Below, one piece after another: positions 63,444 through 64,000 of a stretch of 64,000 nucleotides of DNA (position 1 is its first letter; the number at the start of each line of letters is the position of its first letter). The stretch is from the NCBI GenBank assembly GCA_022749755.1, contig CM040445.1, forward strand, positions 18,001,182-18,065,181. Reading direction: 5' to 3'. The position numbers were made by a program, and so were the translations under genes. The stretch comes from Azadirachta indica (taxonomy: Eukaryota > Streptophyta > Magnoliopsida > Sapindales > Meliaceae). Under the pieces are notes generated by a model. That model ran no database searches and had not been told where the DNA came from. It was given only the letters and a program-made list of their open reading frames with translations.

Positions 63444-64000
63444 TATTACGCCTCCTAATATGATTTTCATCATCACTTTCGCAACTCGACATGCCATCTT
63501 CACTCTCAGATTTCCCAACACCCAAAACATCTTCAATATCAGTCTCACTACCTGATTCCATAACATCTACTATATCGTCGATTGCATCCATATTGTTAAC
63601 CTCATCTGCTTGATCATTTTCTTCATCTTTGGGTACTTTATCTCTTGCATCATTATCATAAGCTGTATTAACTTTACTTCGACAGGAGACTTTTGTTTTC
63701 CTTCAATAGGTGTGTGGTCAGCATATATGTTGTTCACAGCATCAAATACATGTTCATCATATTCATCAACCTATTCCTAAGGCACTGTCGATAGTGGACT
63801 TGGCTGAAATTGTGGCATGCCTGCAGTAGCGTCAACAGCATTTGTGAAGGTTGGTAGCTTCTCTATGCAATTGAGTGAGTTGTGAAACTGGTGCCTCACA
63901 TGGTGGTGAACTGGATTCTCCCTGGAATAATTCTCTTCTGATTGACTGCCGTTTATTAGGTGTGAATGAAGATAAAGGCAATAAACCCATTTCAAGCACA
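63444..64000 (-). other. Unrecognised partial coding-like sequence at the window edge
   Basis: On the minus strand there is an acidic, Asp/Glu/Ser-rich frame (63376-63591, with EDVLGVGKSESEDGMSSCES). Further upstream a frame from the window edge reads GLLPLSSFTPNKRQSIRREL, then meets a stop near 63820. The base composition is less AT-rich than the spacers. It may be the end of a gene or a gene fragment beginning outside the window. No family is recognised. Confidence 0.3.

Overview
The window is plant nuclear DNA from a core eudicot, probably a rosid woody species. The evidence is AT-rich sequence, GT-AG introns in nearly every gene, two MIKC-type MADS-box genes, a plant UPF3, an AIG1/IAN GTPase and an OPR (12-oxophytodienoate reductase) family cluster. 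No species is claimed. One 100-base run of N (18971-19070) marks an assembly gap.

Layout. 1-8.5 kb is AT-rich intergenic DNA with two large foldback (inverted-repeat) elements and small palindromic MITE-like copies. 8.77-13.22 kb (+) is an E-class SEPALLATA-like MADS gene. 13.8-17.8 kb holds two more foldback elements; an arm of the second is interrupted by a decayed fragment of nuclear rDNA (ITS2 plus the 5' end of 25S). 19.07-19.33 kb (+) is the last exon of a methylesterase gene cut by the gap. 20.9-25.4 kb (-) is UPF3 (nonsense-mediated decay). 28.3-30.6 kb (+) is an AIG1/IAN GTPase with a C-terminal CaaX-like motif. 31.5-37.4 kb (-) is a D-class AGL11/SEEDSTICK-like MADS gene with a 4.4 kb first coding intron. 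38.5-44.0 kb is intergenic DNA with a tRNA-derived SINE-like piece. 44.0-47.2 kb (-) is eEF1B-gamma.

48.2-63.1 kb is a tandem OPR cluster of six copies, named A-F here. A (-), D (+) and F (+) look intact. B, C and E (+) are pseudogenes broken by different lesions. B and C both lack the last intron exactly, D and F share almost the same intron 4-exon 5-3' flank, and D, E and F share a promoter arrangement (W-box core, TGACG, TATA).

Functionally the window mixes housekeeping genes (UPF3, eEF1B-gamma), floral and ovule identity regulators (SEP-like, AGL11-like) and defence or oxylipin genes (AIG1/IAN, methylesterase, OPRs). The block methylesterase-UPF3-AIG1/IAN-AGL11 resembles, from memory, gene order split between two Arabidopsis regions (around AT1G33970-33990 and AT4G09900-09960). 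The observations most worth a check are the rDNA fossil inside a foldback element, the H-to-N change at a substrate-binding position in OPR-A, the shared intron loss in OPR-B/C, the likely gene conversion between OPR-D and OPR-F, a one-base phase mismatch in the SEP-like gene, and a GC-AG intron in the AGL11-like gene.
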